64,000 nt of DNA from JANNPJ01 sp965200525 (GCA_965200525.1 OZ241368.1:1240001-1304000), one strand, 5' to 3'. Positions 50,519-59,526 are shown, numbered from the stretch's first letter. Translations and numbers: made by a program. The notes: generated from the sequence alone by a model not told the origin.

Positions 50519-51565
50519 TCATGAGGTCCGTTGCAGCTTGGTGACGTCGCGCCCGTACACCGGCGCCGGTGGGTTGGGCGCGCCGGGGACGGCCTTGCCC
50601 ATCGTGTTGTTGTATATCTTCGTAAGCTCACCGTTGGAGCGCAGCTTCTCCAGAACGGCATTGACGAACTGGGTGAACTGGGTATCGGTGGCGTTGATCC
50701 CGACCCCGTAAGGCTCCTCACTGAGCGCCTTGTCGTTCAGCAGTTTGGCGTACGGGTCCTGCCGGAGGAACCCGGCCAGCACTGTGTCGTCCCCCGTGAT
50801 CGCCGAGACCTCACCCTCCTCGAACTTGACCAGACAGTCACCGACGACGTCCAGGGCCACAATGTTGGTGAAGCCCAGATTCTTGATCAGGGCCAGGTTG
50901 GTCGAGGCGGACGGCACGCAGATCGGCAGGCTCTTGAGGTCGTTGATCGACTTGGCTGGGGTGTCCTTTCGGACCAGTACTTTCTGACCGGCGCGGTAGT
51001 ACTCGGAAGAGAAGTTGATCGCGTTCGGCGCCGCACCGACGCCCTCCCACCGGTCGCAGTTGATGGTCATGGTGTGCGCGACGACGTCGACCGTCCGGTT
51101 CTTCAGCGCGGTCAACCGCTCGCCATAGTTGATCACCCGGTAGACCGTCTTGCTCCGGGGTACCCCGGCGGCGTCGGCGATCTCGCCGAGCAGGTCGATG
51201 TCGTAACCCTCGAGAGCTCCGTCCTTGGTGTTCGGATTGGTGGCTCCCCACAGCAGCACGTCACCGGATGTGCCCACGACGAGGTACCCGCGCTTGCGGA
51301 TGTTGTCCATGGTCGTGCTCTTCTTGACCGACTTCCAGTCGTCGGTGATGCCGTCCTTTTTCGGGTCGATCGAGGCGACCTGGTTCTGCCCGTCCTTGCA
51401 GTTGGTGTCGGCCACCTTCGCCGCATGCGGCGCCGCGGCCGCCGCTCCGGCCGGTGCCACCTTGGCTGTCGGAATATCTTGCGCCGCAGCGCAGCTGGTC
51501 AGCGCGAGCAAGGCCACAGTCCCGAGTGAGACCAAAATCAGGCCCGATCGTTGGGTTCTCATCAT
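50519..51565 (-). CDS. glnH: GlnH-like solute-binding lipoprotein
   Basis: The 348-residue lipoprotein has a signal sequence with lipobox LTSC (Cys25), an Ala-rich linker and a family 3 periplasmic-binding domain: DNIRKRGYLVVGTSGDVLLWG near residue 90, GYDIDLLGEIADAAG, NRTVDVVAHTMTI and KSLPICVPSASTNLALI. No ABC transporter genes accompany it. In M. tuberculosis GlnH binds Asp, Asn, Glu and Gln and signals through GlnX to PknG; the identical gene set here supports the same sensory role at the outer face of the membrane. It starts 2 nt after the glnX stop; ATG 51565 and 51562 are equivalent candidates. Confidence 0.92.
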   Translation of the reverse strand: MMRTQRSGLILVSLGTVALLALTSCAAAQDIPTAKVAPAGAAAAAPHAAKVADTNCKDGQNQVASIDPKKDGITDDWKSVKKSTTMDNIRKRGYLVVGTSGDVLLWGATNPNTKDGALEGYDIDLLGEIADAAGVPRSKTVYRVINYGERLTALKNRTVDVVAHTMTINCDRWEGVGAAPNAINFSSEYYRAGQKVLVRKDTPAKSINDLKSLPICVPSASTNLALIKNLGFTNIVALDVVGDCLVKFEEGEVSAITGDDTVLAGFLRQDPYAKLLNDKALSEEPYGVGINATDTQFTQFVNAVLEKLRSNGELTKIYNNTMGKAVPGAPNPPAPVYGRDVTKLQRTS

Positions 51566-51567
51566 GA

Positions 51568-52935
51568 TCACCGGTACTCGTCGAGTCGAAGGGTGACGCC
51601 CCACCAGGCGCCGACGGCGGCCAGCAGGCCGAGCAGCACGATCAGGATGCCGGCCGGCAGCAACGCGCCACCGGCGTTGCCCAGACCATCGGCCGTGGCC
51701 TTGTTCTGCGTCTTCAGGGCCGCATCGGTCTGTGACGCATAAGCCTGGAACAGCCCGTTGGCCGAGGTCTTAGTGGTCTGGATGGCTTCCTGCACCGCTC
51801 CGGTCCAGTCACCGGCGACGTCACGGGTGTTGATCTTCTTGTGCTCGGCGATGTAGGCCTCCAGGGCCTGGAGGGCGCCGGACTGGCCTGCCGGCAGGGC
51901 CGATCTCGCCGGGCTGATGTGACCGTTCCAGGCCTCGTCGTCCTCCGTGGCCGAACCGCGCTGAATCAGGGTCAGGCTCTCCTGCGACTTGGCCGTGAAG
52001 GCCTCGACCCGGGACCGGCTCAGATCTTGGGCCTGAGCCAGCGCCCCGTCGCGCACGTCGCTCGCCTTGGACGCCGACACCACCATCGCGGTGCCAGCCA
52101 CGATCAACGCCACCAGCACCCCGACGGTCGCTGCGGCCAGCGGCAGGTTGAGGATTCGCCGGGAGTGCCGGGCCAGGAAGAACTGCGCCCAGATCAGCAC
52201 GCCGAGACCGATCACCGCGACCAGGACCAGCCACAGCGCGGCGCGCGTGGACCGCGAGTAAGCGCCGTCGATCTGCTTCTGGTCGGCGTTGGCCCGCGCG
52301 GTCAACTGCTCGAAGATTCCGCTCGTCTTGTTGACTTTCACCGTGTCGGTCAGCAGCGAACTAGCCGTGGACAGGTAGTTGGCTCCGACCGGTTTGCCCT
52401 CGAGACGGTTGGCCCGGGCCGAGGCGATGTACCCGGTGTAGCGGGTCAGCTGCACGTTCGCGGCCCCCAGGACGGTGGCGTCCTCCGCGCTGCCTCGCGC
52501 GGCCAGGGCGAGGGCCTTCGAGGCGTCCTGGATCGAGGTGATGTAGTCCAGCCGCGGGCCCTGCGGCTCGATCGTGCCGAACCCGAGGAACGAGTTGGTC
52601 GCGTCGGCGTCGGCCTGGGCCAGGTTGATCTGCACGCTCTGCACCAGCACGAGGTGGGCCGCCGCGCTCTTGGCCTCGTCGATGGCGGCCGAGCGTTCGC
52701 GCAGGGCCGCTCCCCCGCCGAGCGCGATCAGGACGGCCGCCAGGACGCTGATCCCGGAGACGATCCGCAGCCGGCCGGGCGTGCCGGCCAGCGAGTGCTC
52801 CAGGCCGGTCCAGGCCGAGCGCAACCGGCCCGACAGCGAGCCCGACGGCTGGGCGCCTCCGGGCCCGGTCAGCGCGTCCGGTGGCAGCCCTCCGGCCGAG
52901 CCGGTGGCGGCCACCGGAACGATGGTCTGGCTCAT
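51568..52935 (-). CDS. glnX: GlnX-like four-helix membrane sensor protein
   Basis: The 455-residue membrane protein shows a cytoplasmic Pro/Gly-rich N-terminus, a transmembrane helix at about 55-78, a helical extracytoplasmic domain (about 80-220), two adjacent helices (about 225-245 and 258-280), a second helical extracytoplasmic domain (about 285-415) and a final helix (about 425-445). Four helices with two external four-helix-bundle-like domains match GlnX, which passes the GlnH state to PknG in mycobacteria. No kinase or HAMP-linked output domain is fused. Its ATG overlaps the AAA gene stop and its own stop is 2 nt before glnH. Confidence 0.9.
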   Translation of the reverse strand: MSQTIVPVAATGSAGGLPPDALTGPGGAQPSGSLSGRLRSAWTGLEHSLAGTPGRLRIVSGISVLAAVLIALGGGAALRERSAAIDEAKSAAAHLVLVQSVQINLAQADADATNSFLGFGTIEPQGPRLDYITSIQDASKALALAARGSAEDATVLGAANVQLTRYTGYIASARANRLEGKPVGANYLSTASSLLTDTVKVNKTSGIFEQLTARANADQKQIDGAYSRSTRAALWLVLVAVIGLGVLIWAQFFLARHSRRILNLPLAAATVGVLVALIVAGTAMVVSASKASDVRDGALAQAQDLSRSRVEAFTAKSQESLTLIQRGSATEDDEAWNGHISPARSALPAGQSGALQALEAYIAEHKKINTRDVAGDWTGAVQEAIQTTKTSANGLFQAYASQTDAALKTQNKATADGLGNAGGALLPAGILIVLLGLLAAVGAWWGVTLRLDEYR

Positions 52936-54428
52936 CGCGCGTGCTCCGTCCCTTGATCGTGGATCGGGTCGACATCCGTGCCGGGCTCAACCTCGGTACC
53001 CGGCTCGACCTGCGTATCTGACAGGACGTCAAGGACGGCGTTCTTGTTGCTTTCGAGTTCCGGCGCTGGTTCGGGCACTGATTCAGGCTCAGGGCCGACG
53101 TCCTCGGGCCGCAGTTCGCGCAGTTGCTCCAGGGTCGGCTCGGCGACGTCGCGCAGCCGCCAGGCCTGCCGGCCGATGGCCGCCTCGAGCACGTTGCGGG
53201 CCAGCCGGCCGTTGCCGAAGCCTTCCCCGCGCGGGGGCGGCGGCAGCAATTCGCGGAACGCCGCCAGGGCCGCTTCGGTGGGCCCGTAGTCGGCGCTCTC
53301 GGCAAGCTGGCGGAAGATTCGCTCCAGCTCGTCGTCGGTGTAGTCGTCGAATCCGATGGTGGTGCGGAACCGGCTGGCCAGGCCCGGGTTCATGGCGATG
53401 AAACCGGCCATCGGCCCGGGATAGCCGGCCACGATCACCACCAGGTTGTCACGATGGTCTTCCATCTCCTTCACCAGGGTGTCGATCGCTTCCATCCCGT
53501 ACTGGTCGCCGGCCAGCGAGTAGGCCTCGTCGATGAACATCACCCCGCCCAGGGCGCTCGACACCACCTCGGCCGTCTTGGTCGCGGTCTGCCCGAGGAA
53601 GCCGGCCACCAGCTCGGACCGGTCGACCTCGACCAGGTGCCCCTTGGTGAGCAGCCCGAGGGCCCGGTAGATACCGGCCACCAGCCGGGCCACCGTCGTC
53701 TTGCCGGTGCCGGGGTTGCCGTTGAACACCAGGTGCCGGGTGATCGTGGCGCTGCGCAGGCCGGCCTGGGTCCGCAGCTTCTCCACCCGCAGCAGCTGGG
53801 CCTGCCGGTGGATCTCGGCCTTGACGTTGTCCAGGCCGATCAGCCCGTCCAGCTCGGCCAGCAGTTCTTCGAGCGACTTCTCCGGCTCGGCCGGCTCGGC
53901 CTCCGGGGCCGCGGTGGCCGGGGCCGCCGCGGTGGCGGCCGCGGGACCGGCAACGCCGGAACCGGAAGCAGGCAGCACCGGTACCGGTCCGGAGGTGAAC
54001 GGTGAGTGGATCGGCAACGGCTGGGACGGCGGCCCGGCGGTGACCGCGGCCAGCTGGGCGGCGGCCGCGGCCGAGGCGTTGGCGACCACCCGCATGGTCG
54101 GCTCACCGAGCGAGCAGGCGGCCGAGGCGACCTCGGCCAGGCTCCGGGCGTACCCGGCAGCGATCGGCGACCCGTCCGCGATCAGGCCGGTCAGGAGCGC
54201 GGTGGGCGCGGCCCGCCAGCGCCGGGCACTGATCGCGGCGTCGAAGAAGTCGGCCACGGTGAGACCGAGCTGGGCGGCCCAGTCCTGGGCCGCGCCGGGC
54301 GCGGACTCGGCCAGGGCGGCGGCGAAGGCCGCCCCCTCGCGATGCACGGCCGAGCCGTCGAGCTGGGCCTGCGCACCCTGAGCGACCAGCCCGGCGAGCA
54401 CGCTCGCCAGCTGGGGGGCCGACGTCAT
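52932..54428 (-). CDS. CbbX/SpoVK-like AAA+ ATPase
   Basis: The 498-residue cytoplasmic protein has a helical N-terminal domain (1-135), a Pro/Ala linker and one AAA+ module of the CbbX/SpoVK type: GLIGLDNVKAEIHRQ near residue 195, Walker A GNPGTGKTT at 237-245, Walker B VMFIDEAYSL near residue 292, sensor region VIVAGY and the Arg finger segment NPGLASRF. Such ATPases remodel protein complexes (CbbX activates Rubisco; EccA acts in type VII secretion). The C-terminal ~60 residues are acidic, Pro/Glu/Val-rich. Target unknown; the operon suggests remodelling of TelA, the kinase complex or GlnX. ATGA overlaps on both sides, with AGGAG before the ATG. Confidence 0.9.
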   Translation of the reverse strand: MTSAPQLASVLAGLVAQGAQAQLDGSAVHREGAAFAAALAESAPGAAQDWAAQLGLTVADFFDAAISARRWRAAPTALLTGLIADGSPIAAGYARSLAEVASAACSLGEPTMRVVANASAAAAAQLAAVTAGPPSQPLPIHSPFTSGPVPVLPASGSGVAGPAAATAAAPATAAPEAEPAEPEKSLEELLAELDGLIGLDNVKAEIHRQAQLLRVEKLRTQAGLRSATITRHLVFNGNPGTGKTTVARLVAGIYRALGLLTKGHLVEVDRSELVAGFLGQTATKTAEVVSSALGGVMFIDEAYSLAGDQYGMEAIDTLVKEMEDHRDNLVVIVAGYPGPMAGFIAMNPGLASRFRTTIGFDDYTDDELERIFRQLAESADYGPTEAALAAFRELLPPPPRGEGFGNGRLARNVLEAAIGRQAWRLRDVAEPTLEQLRELRPEDVGPEPESVPEPAPELESNKNAVLDVLSDTQVEPGTEVEPGTDVDPIHDQGTEHAR

Positions 54429-55003
54429 GAAGCTCCTGGTGGTTGCAGCCGGCCGAGCTGACCGGGTTGAGACGACGGGCTCGGCTGAGGCGGCGTCGCC
54501 ACCTGGCCGGTCAGGTCGAGACCGCCACCGGTGCCGAACTTCTCGGCCAGGAAGGCGCCGTGCGCGACCAGCGCGGCGGCGTCGGCCCGGACGACGGCGT
54601 CCAGGACCTGGTCCATCTTGTAGCCGAGCAGGTCGAGCTGGTCGCAGAGGATCATCAGCGCGGTCTTGCCGTTGTCGATCGGCCGGGTGTCGGCGAACTT
54701 CCGGGGCAGCCGCAGGTAGCCACCGACCGCCTCGGGCAGGTAGCTGGTGGCCGTGGCGACCACGCTGTGGGCCTGGTAGCTGCCTGCCCCGAGCTGGTCG
54801 AGCCGGGGAATGGTGTCGCGGACGGTCGACGTCACCCGGGCCACGCGCGATGCGACCGCGGCCGGAACCTGGTTGTCGAGGCTGTCCTCGAACGTCTCCA
54901 GATCGGCCAGCAACTGGTCGCTGGTCCGGACCGGGGGCAGCTCGAAGGCGGGCGCCTCCCGGCGCCGTCCGAACAGCCGGTCGGCCGCATCGCGCAATGA
55001 CAT
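54425..55003 (-). CDS. Unknown protein between telA and the AAA gene
   Basis: The 192-residue soluble protein is not recognised. A basic N-terminus (FGRRREAPAF) is followed by a helical region (about 25-150) with TSTVRDTIPRLDQLGAG and MILCDQLDLLGYKMDQVLDAVVRADA; the last 35 residues are Pro/Gln/Ser-rich and disordered. The first part resembles the helical proteins often placed beside TelA, but no family can be named. It begins 7 nt after the telA stop and overlaps the AAA gene, so it is an integral operon member. Confidence 0.8.
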   Translation of the reverse strand: MSLRDAADRLFGRRREAPAFELPPVRTSDQLLADLETFEDSLDNQVPAAVASRVARVTSTVRDTIPRLDQLGAGSYQAHSVVATATSYLPEAVGGYLRLPRKFADTRPIDNGKTALMILCDQLDLLGYKMDQVLDAVVRADAAALVAHGAFLAEKFGTGGGLDLTGQVATPPQPSPSSQPGQLGRLQPPGAS

Positions 55004-55010
55004 CAGTGCG

Positions 55011-56273
55011 TCAGTTACCGATCCCGAGGTCGAGCGAACCGGTTCCGCCCAGCGCGCTCGGGTCGCGACTGTCGTTGGCGTGCACCCGCTCGAGGTAGGT
55101 CCGGGCCTTGGTGGTCTCGGTCTCGAGGGTGCCGATGGTGGCGGCCATCGAGTCGAGCGCGGCCACCTTGTAGGTGTCGATCGCGTCCATCGTGGCGTAG
55201 ATGTTGGCGAACGCCCGCTGCAGCTCGGGCAGGCCGACCGCGGCCGAGGCGGCGCCGGCCTGGATCCGCGTCGAGTTCTCCCGCAGCATCTCCGAGGTGC
55301 TCTCGATCATCCGGGACGTCGTCGAGTTGAGCGCCGTGATCTGGTCGAGCACGAGCTGCTGGTTGGCCAGGGCCTGGGCCACGATCACGGCCGTGCGCAG
55401 GGCCGACACCGTGGTGGTGGTGGCCCGGTCGACGCCCTTGATCAGCTCCAGGTTGTTCTTGATCACGATGTCCATGGCCAGGTAGCCCTGGATCGACACG
55501 GCCAGCTGGGTCAGCAGGTCTTGGTGCTTCTGCCGGACGTAGAAGAGCACGTCCTCGCGCAGCGCCTTGGCCCGGGCCGGGTCGGAGGTGTCGAGGTCGG
55601 AGATCGTGGCCGACAGCCGCGAGTCGAGCCGCTCGGCCACGTAGATGTACTGGTTGAGCCGGGCCATCGTCGTCCAGAGGTGCTGCTTCTCCTGGTTGAG
55701 CGAGGCGTTGTCGCGGCGCAGCTCGTCCTGGCCGTTGTAGAGCGCCTGGATGATCGCGTTGAGCTGCTCCTGGGCGCTCTGGTAGCGATCGAAGTAGTCG
55801 CGCAGCTTGTTGCCGAACGGGATCATGCCGAGGATCTTGCGACTGCCGGTGGCGCCCTTCGGGTCGAGGTCCTCGACCGTGCGGCGCAGCTGGAGCAGCG
55901 TCGTCCCGACCTTGGAGCCCTGCGACAGGCCACCGTCGTTCAGGGCCTTGACCGGGATCTGCAGCAGCCGGTTGGAGGTGTCGGCGGCCTCCCGGATGTC
56001 GGCGTCACCCATGGTGCGGATGTCGTTGCTCTTGGCCGCGAACTCGGGCGACTTGGCGTCGGCGGCCATCAGGGACGAGATGTAGTCCTCGACCTTGGAG
56101 TCGAGGCCGGGCAGGGCCGCCGCGTCGACCGCCGGCGCCAGTTCGGGCGCCTGGGTGGTCGCGACCGCCGGCGGCGCCTCGGGCGCCGTCAGGGTCAGCG
56201 GTGACGGCGACGGTGGCTGGAGGGGCGCCGGTCGGGGCGCGGCCGCCGCGGCGCCGCTGGTGGGCTCGCTCAT
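55011..56273 (-). CDS. telA: TelA/toxic anion resistance family protein
   Basis: The 420-residue protein has a disordered Pro/Ala N-terminus (1-60) followed by the helical TelA domain (PF05816 type): GMIPFGNKLRDYFDRYQSAQ, the long coiled region RRDNASLNQEKQHLWTTM, RLDSRLSATISDLD, and ALANQQLVLDQITALN near residue 285. TelA proteins are linked to resistance against tellurite and other stresses and occur in Ter-type gene sets; their biochemistry is unknown. It is the first gene of the ten-gene minus-strand operon; AAAGGGA lies 4 nt before the ATG. A TAGGCT box about 100 bp upstream (minus strand) is a possible -10. Confidence 0.92.
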   Translation of the reverse strand: MSEPTSGAAAAAPRPAPLQPPSPSPLTLTAPEAPPAVATTQAPELAPAVDAAALPGLDSKVEDYISSLMAADAKSPEFAAKSNDIRTMGDADIREAADTSNRLLQIPVKALNDGGLSQGSKVGTTLLQLRRTVEDLDPKGATGSRKILGMIPFGNKLRDYFDRYQSAQEQLNAIIQALYNGQDELRRDNASLNQEKQHLWTTMARLNQYIYVAERLDSRLSATISDLDTSDPARAKALREDVLFYVRQKHQDLLTQLAVSIQGYLAMDIVIKNNLELIKGVDRATTTTVSALRTAVIVAQALANQQLVLDQITALNSTTSRMIESTSEMLRENSTRIQAGAASAAVGLPELQRAFANIYATMDAIDTYKVAALDSMAATIGTLETETTKARTYLERVHANDSRDPSALGGTGSLDLGIGN

Positions 56274-56413
56274 CGAATCCCTTTCGGATCAAGCCTGGAT
56301 CGAACACTTCACCGTCAGAACGCGTCGGACCCGGCAGACGTTGCATCCGTCCGCCGGGCAAACACCCGCAGCCTCGTGTTTCTCAGCCTAGACGTACCGG
56401 GCCCGGCTCGGGA

Positions 56414-56689
56414 TCATCCGGCCGGAACGTTCCAGGCGAAAAGGGCGACCGCGGCCCCGAGCGCGTACAGCGTGAGCACGTCCTGCTGCCGGGAGCGGAC
56501 CAGCAGGCCCAGGCACAGATACTCGGGCAGCAGCGCCCGGCAGGTGCCCCCGGTGATCGCGGCCAGGGCCAGCACGGTGCCGCCCAGCCGGAAGTCGACC
56601 AGCAGGGTGAGCGGCAGCGAGATCGCGACCAGGAACAGGACGACGGCGAACGAGACCCGGCGGGCCGGGAGCGGAGGGCCTTCCATCAC
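56414..56689 (-). CDS. DUF3017 small membrane protein
   Basis: The 91-residue protein has three hydrophobic segments (about 12-32, 36-55 and 70-88) and matches the DUF3017 group of small actinobacterial membrane proteins, usually encoded beside purH or folD. ARRVSFAVVLFLVAISLPL and GGTCRALLPEYLCLGLLVRSR (in part) are typical. Function unknown. It begins 2-5 bp after the purH stop (GTG 56689 or ATG 56686) and must be co-transcribed with purH. Confidence 0.8.
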   Translation of the reverse strand: MMEGPPLPARRVSFAVVLFLVAISLPLTLLVDFRLGGTVLALAAITGGTCRALLPEYLCLGLLVRSRQQDVLTLYALGAAVALFAWNVPAG

Positions 56690-56691
56690 GA

Positions 56692-58317
56692 TCAGTGGGC
56701 GAAGTGCCGGGTGCCGGTGAAGTACATGGTCACGCCGGCTGCCTGGGCCGTCTCGATCGCCTGCGGGTCACGGATCGAGCCGCCAGGCTGGACCACGGCC
56801 CGGATCCCGGCGTCCAGCAGCACCTGCAGGCCGTCCGGGAACGGGAAGAAGGCGTCGGAAGACGCGACCGAGCCCTTGGCCCGGTCGGCCCCGGCCCGCT
56901 CGACCGCCAGCTTGCAGGAGTCGACCCGGTTCACCTGGCCCATCCCGATCCCGACGCTGGCCCCGGCGTCGGCCAGCAGGATGGCGTTGGACTTGACCGC
57001 CCGGACCGAGCGCCAGGCGAACTCCAGGTCGGCCAGGGTGGCCTCGTCGGCCGGTTCACCGGCCACCAGCTGCCAGTTGGACGCCGCGTCGCCGCCGGTC
57101 ACCGGCTCTCCGACGACGGCGTCGATCCGGTCCACGGTCTGCATCAGCACCCCGCCGCTGATCGCCCGGAACTCGACCGGGTCGGCGTGGCCGGCGGACG
57201 GCACCTTGAGCAGGCGGACGTTCTTGCGCCGCTGCAGGATCTCCAGGGCCTCGGGCTCGAAGTCGGGGGCGGCCACCACCTCGGTGAAGCCCTCGGACAG
57301 CTGCTCGGCCATCAGCACCGTGACCGGGCTGTTCGAGGCCACCACCCCGCCGTAGGCCGAGACCGGGTCGCAGGCCAGGGCCTTGCGGTGGGCGTCGGCG
57401 ATCGGGTCTTCACCGGCGCCGACGGCGATCCCGCACGGGTTGTTGTGCTTGATGATGGCCACCGTCGGGCCGTCGTGATCGTGCGCGGCCCGCCAGGCGG
57501 CGTCGGTGTCGACGTAGTTGTTGTACGACATCTCCTTGCCGTGCAGCTGCTCGGCGTGGGCCAGGCCGGGCCGCCAGTGCCGGTAGAGAGCGGCCTGCTG
57601 GTGCGGGTTCTCGCCGTAGCGCAGCACCGCCGAACGGTCCCAGGAGGCGGCCGTCCAGGCCGGGAACTGGCTGCCGTCCGGCTCCGGGACGACGACGTTG
57701 CCCAGGTAGGAGGCGACCGCGATGTCGTAGCCGGCGGTGTGCCGGAAGGCGGCCACGGCCAGCTCGCGGCGCTGCGACAGGGTGAAACCGCCCGCCCCGA
57801 CCGCGGCCAGCACCTCGTCGTAGCGGCCCGGCTCGACCACGACCGCGACCGAGGGGTGGTTCTTGGCCGCGGCCCGGACCATGGTCGGGCCGCCGATGTC
57901 GATCTGCTCGATGCACTCGTCCGGGGTCGCCCCGGACATCACCGTGTCCCGGAACGGGTACAGGTTGACCACGACCAGGTCGAACGCCTCGATGCCGAGC
58001 TCGTCGAGCTGGCGGACGTGGTCGGGCCGCCGGCGGTCGGCCAGGATGCCGGCGTGCACCTTCGGGTGCAGGGTCTTGACCCGCCCGTCCAGGCACTCCG
58101 GGAAGCCGGTGAGCTCCTCGACCGGGGTGACCGGGAGGCCGGCGGCGGCGATCCGGGACGCGGTGGAACCGGTCGAGACCAGCGCCACCCCGGCCGCGTG
58201 CAGCCCGGCGGCCAGCGCCTCCAGGCCGGTCTTGTCGTACACCGACACCAGGGCCCGGCGCACCGGGATCGCGTCGATGGAACTGCCCTCGGACCCGTCG
58301 ACCGTGTGTTCGCTCAC
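56692..58317 (-). CDS. purH: Bifunctional AICAR formyltransferase/IMP cyclohydrolase
   Basis: The 541-residue enzyme catalyses the last two steps of IMP synthesis, using 10-formyl-THF. The N-terminal IMP cyclohydrolase domain (about 15-205) has ALVSVYDKTGLEALA, GFPECLDGRVKTLHPKVHAG and DIGGPTMVRAAAKN. The C-terminal AICAR transformylase domain has the catalytic IKHNNPCG motif near residue 285 and NAILLADAG. Its substrate ZMP is the ligand sensed by the ZTP riboswitch proposed in front of glyA-folD. The GTG start has TATCAT 8 nt upstream. In mycobacteria purN and purH are adjacent; here three signalling genes lie between them. Confidence 0.96.
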   Translation of the reverse strand: MSEHTVDGSEGSSIDAIPVRRALVSVYDKTGLEALAAGLHAAGVALVSTGSTASRIAAAGLPVTPVEELTGFPECLDGRVKTLHPKVHAGILADRRRPDHVRQLDELGIEAFDLVVVNLYPFRDTVMSGATPDECIEQIDIGGPTMVRAAAKNHPSVAVVVEPGRYDEVLAAVGAGGFTLSQRRELAVAAFRHTAGYDIAVASYLGNVVVPEPDGSQFPAWTAASWDRSAVLRYGENPHQQAALYRHWRPGLAHAEQLHGKEMSYNNYVDTDAAWRAAHDHDGPTVAIIKHNNPCGIAVGAGEDPIADAHRKALACDPVSAYGGVVASNSPVTVLMAEQLSEGFTEVVAAPDFEPEALEILQRRKNVRLLKVPSAGHADPVEFRAISGGVLMQTVDRIDAVVGEPVTGGDAASNWQLVAGEPADEATLADLEFAWRSVRAVKSNAILLADAGASVGIGMGQVNRVDSCKLAVERAGADRAKGSVASSDAFFPFPDGLQVLLDAGIRAVVQPGGSIRDPQAIETAQAAGVTMYFTGTRHFAH

Positions 58318-58325
58318 GAAGTCAG

Positions 58326-58331
58326 ATGATA
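58326..58331 (-). promoter_or_regulatory. -10 box of purH (leaderless type)
   Basis: TATCAT on the minus strand fits TANNNT and ends 8 nt before the GTG start. Confidence 0.6.
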
Positions 58332-58362
58332 GGCGCTGAGCCCGGACGGCGACGACGGCGGC

Positions 58363-59526
58363 TCAGCCGGGCGAGCTCGCCGCCGCCCGCTCGATCACGA
58401 CCAGGCCCTCGATCACCACGGTCCGTTCGTCGACCACGCTCAGGTGGGCCCCGAGCCGGCGGGCGGCGGTGTCGACGGCCGGGTCACGGGCGGCCCGCAC
58501 CGCGCAGTCCCCGGTGGCCACCACGGTGACGGCCAGCTGGGTCCGGTGCCGGGCGGTCAGGGTGACCGCCAGCCGGTCCCACGGCCGGTGCCGGCGCAGC
58601 AGGCTGACCAGCGAGACGACGGCCGAGCGGATCTCGTCGTCCAGCACCTCCCGGGCCCCGGCGTCGCTGACCACCCGGACCTCGACCGCGGGGTCGTGGT
58701 CGGGCCCCGAGGTGGCCGAGAACAGCCAGTCGACGTCGCGGCCCTCCAGCAGCTGCGAGCGCAGCCGGGCGGCGGCCCGGCGGGCGGCCTCGGCGTGATC
58801 GACGTCGAGCGGGATCGACGCCCCGGTGGCCACGTGCTGCAGCACCGGGACCACCTCGGCCCGGATCCGGGCCAGCCGGCGGCGGTCGTCCTGGTCGACG
58901 GCGGCGTCCGCGGCTTCCCGGGCCTCGATCTGGGCCGCCCGCAGGCCGGCCTCCTCCCGCTCGCTGAGGATGCCGACGTAGAAGTTCACGAACTGGGCCG
59001 CGGCCAGCGGCGGGATGATCGACCCGGCGGCCACCAGGATCACCGTGCCCAGGTCGACCGCGGGATGGGTGAATGCGGCCCAGACGAAGACGGCACCGGC
59101 ATGGGCCACCGAGCAGGCCATCACCTCCAGCACCGGCCGGTAGACGGCCAGGGCCAGCAGCAGCAGCGCGACCGCGCTCCAGTTCCAGCCGGCGGCGCCG
59201 ATCCTCCCCGTGGTCAGCTCGGCCGGCACCAGCACGTCGGCCACCGCCAGCAGGGCGATCATCGGGGCGACCGTCCGCCCGGTCACGGCGCCGCCGTCCC
59301 GGGTCGCGACCAGGGTCATCAACGGCAGCGCCGCCGCCAGCAGAGCCCAGAAGGCGAGCACCACGAACGGGTGCCGGTAGCTGTTCCAGGCCCCGAGGAA
59401 CTGCGACAGGGCGAAGATCATGCCGATCGCGCTGACCGTGATCAGCGTGCTGCGGCTGCGGGCCACCTGCGGCGGACGGGAATCGGCCCAGCCCCGGACC
59501 GTCTCGACGACGTCGTCCCGGGTCAT
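58363..59526 (-). CDS. Degenerate sensor histidine kinase-like membrane protein
   Basis: The 387-residue protein has about six transmembrane helices (residues 25-205), a coiled linker (SEREEAGLRAAQIEAREAA) and a C-terminal cytoplasmic region resembling a NarL-type kinase. The expected phospho-acceptor block reads RRRLARIRAEVVPVLQHV, with no His-Asp at the usual place. The ATPase-like region (about 290-380) keeps the general pattern but lacks clear N and G boxes. It overlaps the true kinase gene by ATGA and would be co-translated. It may be a regulatory pseudokinase or heterodimer partner. Substrate unknown. Confidence 0.7.
   Translation of the reverse strand: MTRDDVVETVRGWADSRPPQVARSRSTLITVSAIGMIFALSQFLGAWNSYRHPFVVLAFWALLAAALPLMTLVATRDGGAVTGRTVAPMIALLAVADVLVPAELTTGRIGAAGWNWSAVALLLLALAVYRPVLEVMACSVAHAGAVFVWAAFTHPAVDLGTVILVAAGSIIPPLAAAQFVNFYVGILSEREEAGLRAAQIEAREAADAAVDQDDRRRLARIRAEVVPVLQHVATGASIPLDVDHAEAARRAAARLRSQLLEGRDVDWLFSATSGPDHDPAVEVRVVSDAGAREVLDDEIRSAVVSLVSLLRRHRPWDRLAVTLTARHRTQLAVTVVATGDCAVRAARDPAVDTAARRLGAHLSVVDERTVVIEGLVVIERAAASSPG

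Noticed and set aside
56274..56413. Small gene between telA and DUF3017
   Set aside because: No open frame with host codon use; the stretch looks like the telA promoter and leader.
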